A stretch of DNA of 64,000 bases, taken from NCBI GenBank assembly GCA_035696365.1, contig DASRQS010000136.1, positions 1 to 64,000 of the forward strand, in the 5' to 3' direction. The notes under the pieces are model-generated. The model was not told the DNA's origin, searched no databases, and worked only from the letters and a program-made list of their open reading frames with translations. Positions 8,000 through 15,639 of this stretch are shown piece after piece (the first letter of the stretch is position 1; the number at the start of each line of letters is the position of its first letter). Made by a program: the position numbers and the translations under genes. This DNA comes from JALYLC01 sp035696365 (GTDB lineage: Bacteria; Actinomycetota; Thermoleophilia; Gaiellales; JALYLC01).

Positions 8000-8289
8000 T
8001 GTCGGAGCCCCGCCTCACCTCGCTGGCCGAGCATCCCTCCGCCGCGACCGCTATCCGCCGCACCAAGGCGGGCGGTGGCATCCTGGGCTACGGGCTCGTG
8101 CTGGGCGCCGGCGTCATGCACGGCGCACAGCTGGTTCCGGCGCTCGAGCATGCGCTGGTGGGCGGCATCGTCGCCTACGTGCTCACCTGGGCCGCCGCCG
8201 TCGAGATCTCGCGGCGCGTGCTCGCCGGACAGGCCAGGGCGGCCATCCGGCGAAGCCGTGCCCACTTGGCCGAGGAGACGACTGAGTGA
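7996..8289 (+). CDS. Small membrane protein of unknown function in the flagellar operon
   Basis: The product has 97 residues starting MMSEPR (ATG at 7996, or the adjacent ATG at 7999). It has a short polar N-terminus, a hydrophobic central part (GGGILGYGLVLGAGVMHGAQ and ALVGGIVAYVLTWAAAV, probably two membrane helices) and a basic C-terminus rich in Arg. It overlaps the flhF stop and the next gene's start, so it is translationally coupled to both. I do not recognise the family. Its position suggests a role in flagellar export or placement, but nothing in the sequence proves that. Confidence 0.7.
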   Translation: MMSEPRLTSLAEHPSAATAIRRTKAGGGILGYGLVLGAGVMHGAQLVPALEHALVGGIVAYVLTWAAAVEISRRVLAGQARAAIRRSRAHLAEETTE

Positions 8290-8483
8290 GCACCCCGGTC
8301 GATCCGGTCGGCGTGCCGCTGATCCCGCCGGCCCCTGCGGCCCAGCGTGTCGTGCGCAGCCGCCGCAGCGGTGGCGACGACGACCGCCGTCCCCCGCGCG
8401 AGCCGGGCGGCGAGCCACGGCGCCGGCAGCCCGACGCCGAGGACGGTGAGGACGGGCTCCCGCACGTCGACGTGCGCGCCTGA
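8286..8483 (+). CDS. Small Pro/Arg/Asp-rich protein, unknown function
   Basis: The 65-residue product begins at GTG 8286, which overlaps the previous stop as GTGA. It opens MSTPVDPVGVPLIPPAP, then becomes very rich in Arg, Asp, Glu, Pro and Gly and is likely disordered. There is no membrane segment or known motif. The coupling to the upstream gene supports its reality, but low complexity in a GC-rich genome keeps confidence moderate. It would be the last gene of the fliO-flhF operon, facing the CHAP gene on the other strand. Confidence 0.5.
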   Translation: MSTPVDPVGVPLIPPAPAAQRVVRSRRSGGDDDRRPPREPGGEPRRRQPDAEDGEDGLPHVDVRA

Positions 8484-8502
8484 AGCGGGCTGTCGGAGTT
8501 GC

Positions 8503-9129
8503 TCAGAGTCGCACGTAGCCGGTCGCCTCGGACGGCGACCGCTGGACGCGCGAGACGGCGTTGCGGTAGTTGCCCTCGACCGTCGTGAGCGAGCCGTCGG
8601 CGCCGACGGACTCGACGACGCCGATGTGGTGGCCGCCGAACAGGATCAGATCCCCCGCGGAGGGCGTCGAGGTCGCGGGCAGGAGGCGCCCGCTGCGCGA
8701 TGCCCAATCTGCGATCGCAGCGACGGAGGCGGAGCCGCTGCCGTTGTCGCCCACGGGGACACCGGCCTGGGCTGCGCACCACGACGCGAACGTCGCGCAC
8801 CAAGGCTGCCCTGCGGCCGATCCGGCCACGGCGCCGCGGTAGGCGGCGAGCGCCGGCCCGTCGTTGGAGCCCGGCGGCTGCTCGCCCTGGCCGACCTGGC
8901 TCGCCGCAGCGGCCAGCACGTTCGCGCCGCTCGCCCCGCTTCCCGGGAACGCCGCGGTCTGAGGCACGAGCTCGAGCGGAGCACGTGCAGCGGCCGGCGC
9001 GGAGGCCGGTGCAGAAGCGGCGGTGAGAGCGGAAGGAAAGGCGCTCGCCTCGGGCGAGGCCGGCGAGATCGATCGCTGCACCAGCGCGTTGATCTCGGCC
9101 ACACGGCTGACGATGTCTGTGATCGGCAT
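8503..9129 (-). CDS. CHAP-domain peptidoglycan hydrolase of the flagellar locus
   Basis: CHAP domains cleave peptidoglycan amide or peptide bonds with a Cys-His pair. In this 208-residue protein the CHAP domain is about residues 75-208: catalytic Cys in GQPWCATFASWCA and His in FGGHHIGVVESV, ending VEGNYRNAVSRV. Residues 1-70 are a short amphipathic helix (MPITDIVSRVAEINALVQ) followed by an Ala/Pro/Ser-rich linker; there is no signal peptide. The same plan is seen in the transglycosylase at 23218-23805. I infer export by the flagellar apparatus and a role in opening the wall for the rod, like the FlgJ muramidase domain of Proteobacteria. It lies after the flagellin terminator. Confidence 0.88.
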   Translation of the reverse strand: MPITDIVSRVAEINALVQRSISPASPEASAFPSALTAASAPASAPAAARAPLELVPQTAAFPGSGASGANVLAAAASQVGQGEQPPGSNDGPALAAYRGAVAGSAAGQPWCATFASWCAAQAGVPVGDNGSGSASVAAIADWASRSGRLLPATSTPSAGDLILFGGHHIGVVESVGADGSLTTVEGNYRNAVSRVQRSPSEATGYVRL

Positions 9130-9179
9130 CGCTCGAGTAATCGGCCGCCGGAGGTCGCGATTGAGGCCCGAGAACGGCG

Positions 9180-9202
9180 AAGGCCCGCCGGAGGCGGGCC
9201 TT
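9180..9202 (-). terminator. Terminator hairpin after flagellin
   Basis: AAGGCCCGCC, a three-base loop, then GGCGGGCCTT: a perfect 10-bp stem ending in TT, 50 bases beyond the flagellin stop. It should end the flgF-to-fliC transcript and separate it from the CHAP gene. Confidence 0.75.
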
Positions 9203-9251
9203 CAGGCCGTGCCTGACTCTCAGGGCGACCGTGAGAGTTTGGGCCCCGCTG

Positions 9252-10067
9252 CTAGCCGAGCAGCTTCAGCACCGACTGCGGCGAGGAGTTCGCCTGCGCC
9301 AGCATCGAGGTGCCGGCCGACTGCAGGATCTGCAGCTTCGTGAAGGTGACCATCTCGGCCGCCATGTCGACGTCCCTGATCTGGCTCACCGAGGCGCTCA
9401 GGTTCTCCTGGTAGGTCGCCAGGTTCGCGAGCGTGTGCTCGAGGCGATTCTGGATCGCGCCGAAGGTCGAGCGGGCGGTCGAGATGTTGCTGATTGCCGT
9501 GTCGATGGATGCCAGCGTGACCGTGGCGCCGAACGTGAACAGCGCGGAGTTGACGTCGAACGTCGCGTTGGCGCCGAACAGGTCGCGGGCCGAGACGCTG
9601 ATCGTCTCGCCGTCGTCGGCGCCGATCTGGAAGCTGATCGCGCCCGCGCCGGTCAGCAGCGAGATGCCGTTGAACTTCGTCTGGGCCGAGATCCGGGCGA
9701 TCTCGTCGCAGAGCTGGGCGACCTCGTTCGTGATCGAGGCCTTGTCCGAGGTGGACAGCGTGCCGTTGTTGTACTGCACGGCGAGGTCGCGAACGCGCTG
9801 CAGCATCGACTGCACCTCGCTCATCGAGCCCTCGGCGGTCTGCACCAGGGAGACTGCGTCCTGGGCGTTGCGTTGCGCCTGGCCGAGCCCGCCGACCTGC
9901 GTCTGCAGCTTCTCGCTGATGGCGAGGCCGGCCGCATCGTCGGCTGCCTTGTTGATGCGGAAGCCCGAGCTGAGCCTCGACATCGACTGCGAGATCTTGG
10001 TCGACGTGGCGAGCAGATTGCGATGGGCGTCCATCGCTTCGATATTCGTCTGGATGCGAAGTCCCAT
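9252..10067 (-). CDS. fliC: Flagellin
   Basis: Flagellin polymerises into the filament. The 271-residue protein has the conserved N-terminal D0/D1 helices (MGLRIQTNIEAMDAHRNLL, LSSGFRINKAADDAAGLAIS) and the C-terminal D1/D0 helices (FGAIQNRLEHTLANL, MVTFTKLQILQSAGTSMLAQ, ending SVLKLLG). The central part is short, so the variable D2/D3 domains are missing, as in minimal Gram-positive flagellins. The start ATG is 12 bases from an AAAGGA ribosome site that contains two GGA motifs for CsrA. csrA and fliW are immediately upstream, so expression is probably under FliW-CsrA feedback. The gene ends with the same 15 bases as the partial flagellin at position 1. Confidence 0.97.
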   Translation of the reverse strand: MGLRIQTNIEAMDAHRNLLATSTKISQSMSRLSSGFRINKAADDAAGLAISEKLQTQVGGLGQAQRNAQDAVSLVQTAEGSMSEVQSMLQRVRDLAVQYNNGTLSTSDKASITNEVAQLCDEIARISAQTKFNGISLLTGAGAISFQIGADDGETISVSARDLFGANATFDVNSALFTFGATVTLASIDTAISNISTARSTFGAIQNRLEHTLANLATYQENLSASVSQIRDVDMAAEMVTFTKLQILQSAGTSMLAQANSSPQSVLKLLG

Positions 10068-10077
10068 ATGACCGTCA

Positions 10078-10090
10078 GGTCCTTTCCGAA
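10078..10090 (-). promoter_or_regulatory. Candidate CsrA-binding site over the flagellin ribosome site
   Basis: On the - strand the flagellin leader reads CGGAAAGGACC, with two GGA motifs (at 10085-10087 and 10080-10082) overlapping the Shine-Dalgarno. CsrA binds GGA-containing leaders and blocks translation; FliW sequesters CsrA. The adjacent csrA and fliW genes make this reading likely. Confidence 0.55.
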
Positions 10091-10112
10091 GTGAGCTGTG
10101 ACGAAGACGAGC

Positions 10113-10346
10113 TCAGGAGCTCGGGTTCGCGCGGTTCTCGGAGGAGGGAAGGTCCTTGATGCTTGCGTCCGCTGCCGCCCGGTTCTCGGCCTTGACGTCC
10201 GCCCAGATCTCACCCCGGAAGATGGGGATCTCGGAGGGCGCTTCGATGCCGAGCCTGACCGTCGAACCAGTGACGTCGAGCACCGTGATGGTGACGTCGT
10301 CGCCGAGACAGATCTGCTCACCGGTCTTGCGCGTGATCACGAGCAT
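10113..10346 (-). CDS. csrA: Carbon storage regulator CsrA
   Basis: CsrA is a small RNA-binding dimer that represses translation by covering GGA motifs near ribosome sites. The 77-residue product matches the family core: MLVITRKTGEQICLGDDVTI, then VRLGIEAPSEIPIFRGEIW, with the conserved Arg-Leu-Gly-Ile and Pro residues. It has a 15-20 residue polar C-terminal extension beyond the 61-residue E. coli form. It lies between fliW and flagellin, the arrangement of the Bacillus FliW-CsrA-Hag switch. Confidence 0.97.
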   Translation of the reverse strand: MLVITRKTGEQICLGDDVTITVLDVTGSTVRLGIEAPSEIPIFRGEIWADVKAENRAAADASIKDLPSSENRANPSS

Positions 10347-10368
10347 CAGAGACTGATTCCCTCGCCTT

Positions 10369-10851
10369 TCAACCGTTTGCCGCGGCTACCGGCACGGCCG
10401 AGTGGCTCGGCCGCACCTCGTCCAGCTCCACCTCGGAGAAGAGGGGATGACGGACAGAGTAGCCACCAGCGTCGTTGATCACCTGCCGGCCCTGGCGCGA
10501 GCCGGCGTTGATGACGAGCGGGCTGACGAGATTGATGGTGAAATCGTCGAGCTGCTCGGCTGCCCGCACGACGCAGACGATGTAGGCATCGCCGGCGTCG
10601 CTGAGCCCGAGCCGCGCGGCCTCGTCGTCGGAGACGCGCACCTCGTAGTCGCCGAAGAACAGCCACGGCGACGTGACGGGGAGTGCGACGTCCCCGTGGT
10701 CGATCGACTGGAGCCAGAAGAACGGGGAGTTCTCGTCGGTCGCGACGAGGCCCCACTGCTGCCCCGGCAATCCGGGAAGTCCGTCGGCGAACGTGATCAC
10801 CGCGTCGTCGCGGATCTCGATCGTGCCGAAGCGGGAACTTTCGATGTGCAT
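10369..10851 (-). CDS. fliW: Flagellar assembly factor FliW
   Basis: FliW binds flagellin and CsrA, linking filament protein levels to translation. The 160-residue product shows the family pattern: SRFGTIEIRDDAVITFADGL, GLPGLPGQQWGLV, FFWLQSIDHGDVALPVTSPW, then YIVCVVRAAEQLDDFTINLVSPLVIN, given here in parts (TINLVSPLVINAGSRQGRQV is the typical late segment). The ATG at 10851 is preceded by a good AAAGGAGG. It follows flgL by 20 bases and precedes csrA, within the rod-to-filament operon. Confidence 0.96.
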   Translation of the reverse strand: MHIESSRFGTIEIRDDAVITFADGLPGLPGQQWGLVATDENSPFFWLQSIDHGDVALPVTSPWLFFGDYEVRVSDDEAARLGLSDAGDAYIVCVVRAAEQLDDFTINLVSPLVINAGSRQGRQVINDAGGYSVRHPLFSEVELDEVRPSHSAVPVAAANG

Positions 10852-10871
10852 CTTGTCGGCCTCCTTTCGGC

Positions 10872-11756
10872 CTATTTGAGGAAGTTCAGGAGAGACGGCT
10901 GGATCAGGTTCGCGCCTGCCTTGAGCGCCGCCTGATAGACCGCCGACTGGGTCGAGAAGTCGATCATCGTCTGGGCGACGTCGGCGTCCTCGGTGTCGGA
11001 CAGCTGCTTGCTCTGCGCCTGCTCGAGCTGCTGCAGGCGATCGGTTGCGGCGGTCAGGCGGTTCGTGCGCGCGCCGACACTCGCCCGGGTGGTCAGGATC
11101 CCGTCGGAGGCGGCGTCGAGCGCCGTGAGGTCGGTGGTGCTGAGGTTGGCCGGGGTGCCGCCGGCGCGCAGGTCGACGGCGGCCTGCCGGAGCGCCGCGA
11201 GCAGCGGCGTCGCGACGGTGTCGCCCGTGACGTTGATCGGCACCTGGATGTTCTGGCCGATCTCGCGGTTGATCACGTTGGAGTTGCCGAGGTAGGTGTC
11301 TGCTCCTCCCGTCGAGAACGGGGCCGTGGTCGTGGCGGTGCCGGAGAAGATGTAGCGCCCGGCGTACTGGGTGTTCGCCGCGGTCTTGATGGACTCGGCG
11401 ATCTGGTCGAGCTCGGAGGCGATGGCGCCACGCTGGTTGAGCGAGAGCGTGCCGTTTGCGCCCTGCAGGATCAGATCGCGCGCGCGGCCCGCGTCGCTGC
11501 CCATCTGGCCCAGCGCGGTGTCGGTCGCATCGAGCCAGGCGCTGGCATCGGACGTGTTCGCCTGGTACTGGGCGTTCGCCTCGAGGCCGGCGCGGTAGAG
11601 CAGCGCGCGACTCGTCCCGAACGGATCGTCCGAGGGCTTCGTCAGCTGCTTGCCCGAGGACAGCCGCTCCTGTGTCTTGGACAGCTCGGAGAAGACGTTC
11701 TGGATGTCGGACATCACGGTCCGCGCGGTCATGGCGTTCGTGATGCGATCGCTCAT
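10872..11756 (-). CDS. flgL: Flagellar hook-filament junction protein FlgL (HAP3)
   Basis: FlgL joins hook-associated FlgK to the filament. The 294-residue product has flagellin-like ends: MSDRITNAMTARTVMSDIQN and RLSSGKQLTKPSDDPFGTSR near the N-terminus, and a C-terminal heptad-rich helix ending AALKAGANLIQPSLLNFLK. The open frame continues far upstream inside flgK, but the ATG at 11756 gives the standard HAP3 N-terminus and overlaps the flgK stop by four bases. fliW follows. Confidence 0.96.
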   Translation of the reverse strand: MSDRITNAMTARTVMSDIQNVFSELSKTQERLSSGKQLTKPSDDPFGTSRALLYRAGLEANAQYQANTSDASAWLDATDTALGQMGSDAGRARDLILQGANGTLSLNQRGAIASELDQIAESIKTAANTQYAGRYIFSGTATTTAPFSTGGADTYLGNSNVINREIGQNIQVPINVTGDTVATPLLAALRQAAVDLRAGGTPANLSTTDLTALDAASDGILTTRASVGARTNRLTAATDRLQQLEQAQSKQLSDTEDADVAQTMIDFSTQSAVYQAALKAGANLIQPSLLNFLK

Positions 11757-13159
11757 AGCCCGGCCCTTCCGGTGCGGGTGACGAGGAGCTCGAGCACGTC
11801 GTCGAGCGTCGTCAGCGCTCGCGCGGCGGCCTGGTAGCCCTGCTGGAACTTGATGAGGTTCGTCATCTCCTCGTCGAGCGAGACGCCGGAGATGGAGTCG
11901 CGCCGGTTCGTCAGCGAGGCGACGAGCGCATTGGCGTTGTCGACTCCCCGTGTGGCGTTCGCCGAGTCGGAGCCGATGGTCGTGACGAGGCTCGAATAGG
12001 AGCTGTCGATCGACGCGCCGCCGAGCGGTGCGAGCGTCCTGTCGCCGGCGAGGTTCGCGATCCGCAGTGCGTTCGTGTTGTCGCCGGGCACGCCGGCCGC
12101 CGCCGCCGCGGCGACCTTGGCGGCGGTGACGCCGACGGCGATCGTCGCCGCATTCGCACCGGAGAAGAACGCCACACCTGTGGAGCCGTCGAGACCGGCA
12201 CCGCCGGGCTGGGTGACGCCGTTGACGTCGACGCCGCCGGCCTGCAGGGCATTGGTCTGCGTGATCAGCGTCGAGGCGATCGTGTCGAGCCGCGACTCGT
12301 AGCCCGGCAGCGTCACGTCGCGCAGTGCGACCAGGGCGCCGAGCTTGCCGCTCGTGGCGCCGACGGTGGCGGTCTCGGGCGTGGCCATGTCGTTGGACAG
12401 CGTCCCGGCGCTCTCGCTCAGCGTCTGCACCGTCGTCCCGTTCACGAGCGTGACGCCGGAGAAGGTGACCTTGATCGTCCCGTCGCCGTTGTCGGTCGTG
12501 CTGACGGAGCCGAGCTTGCCCAGCCGGTCGAGCACGAGGTCGCGCTGGTCGAGCAGGTCGTCGGGCGTGTTCCCCGCCGCCTTGGCGTCGAAGATCGCCT
12601 TGTTGAGGCTGCCGAGGTCCTGGCCGTCCGCATTGATCTCGTCGAGCGTCAGCTGCGCCTGCTGCCCCGTCTGGGAGCCGATCGTCGCGAGCTGGCCGGA
12701 GAGCGTGTTGAAGCCGTAGGCGAGACTCGAGGCGGCCTCGACGAGCGCCTGGCGCGTGGCCACGTCCTCCGGCGCGTTGGCGACGTTCTGCCAGGCCGAC
12801 CAGTACTTGCCGAGCAGGTTGCTGAGGCCGTTGTCCGACGGCTCGTTGAGCACGGACTCGACCTGGCTGAGCCCGTCCTGCTTGGTCTCGGCGGCGCCCT
12901 GGAGCATCGTCTGGCCGCGCAGCTGCACGTCGAGGAAGTCGTCGCGGATGCGCTGATAGGACGCGACGTCGACGCCCGTGCCGAGCAGCATCCCCGGCGC
13001 GACCTGCAGCGGGCTCGTGCTCTTGAGGTTCGCGACCTGGCGGGTGTAGCCGGCCGTGTTCGCATTGGCGATGTTGTGGCCGGCGAGATCGAGGGCTTGC
13101 TGCTGGGCGAGCAGCCCGCGCAGCGCGGTCTCGATGCCGGTGAAGGTGGAGACGGACAC
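11753..13159 (-). CDS. flgK: Flagellar hook-associated protein FlgK (HAP1)
   Basis: FlgK is the first junction protein on the hook. The 468-residue product begins MSVSTFTGIETALRGLLAQQ and contains the rod/hook motif ALDLAGHNIANANTAGYTRQ. It ends with the hook-type C-terminal helix MTNLIKFQQGYQAAARALTT and LDDVLELLVTRTGRAGL. The central region is Ala/Gly/Thr rich and shorter than the 547-residue E. coli protein. It overlaps flgL by four bases, and flgN, its likely chaperone, is just upstream. Confidence 0.97.
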   Translation of the reverse strand: MSVSTFTGIETALRGLLAQQQALDLAGHNIANANTAGYTRQVANLKSTSPLQVAPGMLLGTGVDVASYQRIRDDFLDVQLRGQTMLQGAAETKQDGLSQVESVLNEPSDNGLSNLLGKYWSAWQNVANAPEDVATRQALVEAASSLAYGFNTLSGQLATIGSQTGQQAQLTLDEINADGQDLGSLNKAIFDAKAAGNTPDDLLDQRDLVLDRLGKLGSVSTTDNGDGTIKVTFSGVTLVNGTTVQTLSESAGTLSNDMATPETATVGATSGKLGALVALRDVTLPGYESRLDTIASTLITQTNALQAGGVDVNGVTQPGGAGLDGSTGVAFFSGANAATIAVGVTAAKVAAAAAAGVPGDNTNALRIANLAGDRTLAPLGGASIDSSYSSLVTTIGSDSANATRGVDNANALVASLTNRRDSISGVSLDEEMTNLIKFQQGYQAAARALTTLDDVLELLVTRTGRAGL

Positions 13160-13162
13160 GGC

Positions 13163-13645
13163 TCAGGCCCTCGCGTCGACGACGGTGGGCGCCTGGTGGG
13201 TGGTGCTCAGCCAGCCGTTGGCCGAGTAGCCGGCCTGCGGCGCGCCCGAGAGGACGCGCATGAGATGGTCGAGGAACGTCAGCTCCTGGCGGATCAGGAC
13301 GCGGTTCTGCTCGTGGATGCGGCCGACCTCGACGATCAGGCCGCGCAGCTCCGCCGACATCGTGCGGGCCTGGAGGCACTCTCCCGCCGGGCAGCCGGCG
13401 AGCAGATCCTCGAGATCGAGCGTCTCGGGCGCAGCGCCTCGCCGCACGGCGGCCTCGGCCAGGAGGCTGTCGCGTTCCTGCTCGAGACGCGCGCGGAAGC
13501 CCATCTCCGCGTGCACGTCGGCGAGGCTCGCGAGCACCGTCTCGACGTCCTGGCGGCGGATCGCGTCGCGCTGCACGATGACGATCTCGAGCAGGCGCCG
13601 CGAGGATGCGACCTGCCTGCCGAGATGCTCGAGCAGGCGGCTCAT
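13163..13645 (-). CDS. flgN: FlgN-family export chaperone for FlgK/FlgL
   Basis: FlgN chaperones FlgK and FlgL to the export gate. The 160-residue product is almost wholly alpha-helical, with long charged helices (RQVASSRRLLEIVIVQRDAI, FRARLEQERDSLLAEAAVRR) and a C-terminal helix with LIRQELTFLDHLMRVLSG, the pattern of the family. Sequence identity of FlgN proteins is low, so the call rests mainly on size, helical content and position directly before flgK. It overlaps the rod-binding gene by four bases. Confidence 0.85.
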   Translation of the reverse strand: MSRLLEHLGRQVASSRRLLEIVIVQRDAIRRQDVETVLASLADVHAEMGFRARLEQERDSLLAEAAVRRGAAPETLDLEDLLAGCPAGECLQARTMSAELRGLIVEVGRIHEQNRVLIRQELTFLDHLMRVLSGAPQAGYSANGWLSTTHQAPTVVDARA

Positions 13646-13980
13646 CCGCCGGCCTTCGCGGCGTTCTCCGCGGCGGTGGTGCCGCCGAGCGCCTGGTAGA
13701 GCTGGTCTGCGAGGCCGAGCCCTCCGGCCTGCGTCACGCCCTGTGCGAGCGCCGTCGGCAAGAGCTGCTGCACCATGCTGGTGCTCGCATCGCCGCCCGA
13801 GCCGCCGCCCGTGTCGTCGTTCGCGTCCTGCTGCGCGGGCGTCAGGGCCTGGGCGATCTGCTGCGTGAGCATCTGCTCGAACGACAGGGCGACGCCGTAG
13901 AGCTTCTGCGCGTCCGGGCCCGCCGCGCGCACGGAGGCCGGGATCATGGCCGAATCGATGGGTGGCAGGGAGTCGGCCAT
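13642..13980 (-). CDS. flgJ: Rod-binding protein, FlgJ N-terminal domain type
   Basis: The FlgJ N-terminal domain caps the growing rod. The 112-residue product has the family features YGVALSFEQMLTQQIAQAL and the C-terminal LGLADQLYQAL. It has no C-terminal muramidase domain, unlike FlgJ of E. coli. Here the wall-cutting job may be done by the separate CHAP and SLT proteins of this locus. The stop overlaps flgN by four bases and flgG lies four bases upstream. Confidence 0.88.
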   Translation of the reverse strand: MADSLPPIDSAMIPASVRAAGPDAQKLYGVALSFEQMLTQQIAQALTPAQQDANDDTGGGSGGDASTSMVQQLLPTALAQGVTQAGGLGLADQLYQALGGTTAAENAAKAGG

Positions 13981-13984
13981 CGGA

Positions 13985-14704
13985 TCAGCGCTTCAGCCCG
14001 TTGGCGATCTGGGCCAGCTGGTCCTGGGTCTGGAGCGCGCGGCTCACCAGCGAGTAGGTCTGCTGTGCGTCGAGCATGTCGGTCATCGCCGTCGCGACGT
14101 CGACGTTCGACTCCTCCTCCTGGGCCTGGAGGATCTTCGCGCCCCGGGCGGCAGTCGGCGCGCCGCTTGCCCGCGTGGGCGCGAAGTCGCTGTCCCCGAC
14201 CGCCCGCAGCTGGGAGGGAGCCGTCACGGTGACGAGCCGGATCCGGCCGATGGTCCTGCCGGCGAGCTGTACCGTCCCGTCGGTCGCGATGGTCACGTCG
14301 CTCGGCTGCGTGCCGCGCGGCACGCGGATCGGCGGTACGAGGTGCTCGCCGCTGGTGGTGACGAGCGCACCCGTCGCGTCGAGCTGGAAGCTGCCGTTGC
14401 GCGTCAGCGCCGTCGTGCCGTCGGCGCGCCTGACGGAGAAGTAGCCGGGGCCGGAGATCGCAAGCGAGAGCGGATTGCCCGAGGAGCCGAGCGCACCCTG
14501 CGCGTCCGAGCGCCCGGCATCGACGGCGGCCGTGCCGGAGCCGACCGGGACGCCCTGCTCCGCGCCGTAGAGCAGATCCTTGAACCCGACCCGCTCGCTC
14601 TTGTACCCGAAGGTATTGGCGTTGGCCAGGTCGTTCGCGATCGCGTCGAGCCGTACCTGCTGCGCCGCCATGCCGGCGGCGGCAGAGTAGATCCCGTTCG
14701 CCAT
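13985..14704 (-). CDS. flgG: Flagellar distal rod protein FlgG type
   Basis: FlgG builds the distal rod. The 239-residue product begins MANGIYSAAAGMAAQQVRLD and has the rod/hook signature DAIANDLANANTFGYKSER and the core SLAISGPGYFSVRRADGT, then RNGSFQLDATGALVTTSG. It ends with SNVDVATAMTDMLDAQQTYS, the FlgG-type C-terminal helix. I start it at ATG 14704 because upstream codons do not look like a rod protein; GAGGG lies about six bases upstream. It and the next gene are related; which is FlgF and which FlgG is judged from the C-terminus. Confidence 0.9.
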   Translation of the reverse strand: MANGIYSAAAGMAAQQVRLDAIANDLANANTFGYKSERVGFKDLLYGAEQGVPVGSGTAAVDAGRSDAQGALGSSGNPLSLAISGPGYFSVRRADGTTALTRNGSFQLDATGALVTTSGEHLVPPIRVPRGTQPSDVTIATDGTVQLAGRTIGRIRLVTVTAPSQLRAVGDSDFAPTRASGAPTAARGAKILQAQEEESNVDVATAMTDMLDAQQTYSLVSRALQTQDQLAQIANGLKR

Positions 14705-14844
14705 GAAGCCCTCAGCCTTTCGGAGTACCTGGAAGAGAGGTGGGGAGACCGACGTCTGCGAACTCCCGAGGCTTCTGCGCGATGCAGTCCGGCCTGTGAT
14801 GTCCCTCTCTGACTGCACGGTCATCGGCCAGCGCGTCCACGTTT

Positions 14845-15567
14845 TTAGGCGCCGCCTACCGAGATGCCCTTTTGCAGGGTCTCGTCGATCGTCTGGATGG
14901 CCTTCTGGCCGGCCTCGAAGGTGCGCAGCGAGGTCAGCATGTCGACCATCGCCGTGATCGGGTTGATGCCCGACCCCTCGAGCGATCCCTGCACGACCTG
15001 CGTGCCGCCAGGTCGACGGCCGGCGGTGCCCGCGAAGAGCGTGTCGCCCTGCTTGACCGGGTTCGTCAGCGAGACGACGCCGAGTCGCCCGACAGTCTTG
15101 CCTGAGCTCGTGACGGTCCCGTCGGGAGCAATCACGAGCCCGGTCGGGCTCCCGGCCTTGAGCGGTCGCCCTCTGTCGTCCAGCACGAGCAGGCCGGTGG
15201 CAGTCGCAAGCCGTCCCTGCGAGTCGAGCACGAGCTGGCCGTCGCGCGTGTAGCGCTTCCCGGTCGGGGTCTGGACGGTCAGGAACCCCTCGCCGTCCAG
15301 TGCGATGTCCAGCGGCTCGCCGGTCTTCTTGAGCGCGGCCGGCGTCATGTCGGTCGTGTGGCCGACGATCTGGACGCCCTCCGCGAGCGGACCGACGACC
15401 TGACCGGTCGCGCGGTTGGAGAGCATCAGCTCGCCGAAGCTCTGCTGTGCCGACCGGTCGCCGCGATAGCCGGGCGTGGACGCGTTGGCCAGATCGTTGG
15501 CGATCTGGTCCTGACGCGTCAGCTCGGCCAGCATTCCGGCAGCTGCGATGTAGAGGCCGCGATCCAT
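14845..15567 (-). CDS. flgF: Flagellar rod protein FlgF type
   Basis: FlgF is a proximal rod subunit. The 240-residue product begins MDRGLYIAAAGMLAELTRQD and has the signature QIANDLANASTPGYRGDRSA. Its core is PLDIALDGEGFLTVQTPTGK followed by RYTRDGQLVLDSQGRLATAT. The C-terminus reads INPITAMVDMLTSLRTFEAG. The open frame runs further upstream but only ATG 15567 gives the family N-terminus. It is the first gene of the - strand block that ends in flagellin, and it is divergent from the FliK-like gene at 15640. Confidence 0.88.
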   Translation of the reverse strand: MDRGLYIAAAGMLAELTRQDQIANDLANASTPGYRGDRSAQQSFGELMLSNRATGQVVGPLAEGVQIVGHTTDMTPAALKKTGEPLDIALDGEGFLTVQTPTGKRYTRDGQLVLDSQGRLATATGLLVLDDRGRPLKAGSPTGLVIAPDGTVTSSGKTVGRLGVVSLTNPVKQGDTLFAGTAGRRPGGTQVVQGSLEGSGINPITAMVDMLTSLRTFEAGQKAIQTIDETLQKGISVGGA

Positions 15568-15577
15568 TGGTCGATAA
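15551..15577 (+). promoter_or_regulatory. Candidate sigma-28 promoter for the FliK-like/FhlB pair
   Basis: TAGAGGCC (15551-15558), 11 bases, then GTCGATAA (15570-15577). The -10 matches the FliA consensus GCCGATAA at seven of eight bases with the right spacing, but the -35 is weak against TAAAGTTT. It reads toward the gene at 15640 and overlaps the flgF start on the other strand. Confidence 0.35.
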
Positions 15578-15639
15578 CGAAGGGAGCGGGAGCGCCCGTT
15601 CGGCAGCCGAGTCGTCGGCAGGAACCCCGCGAACTTGAG

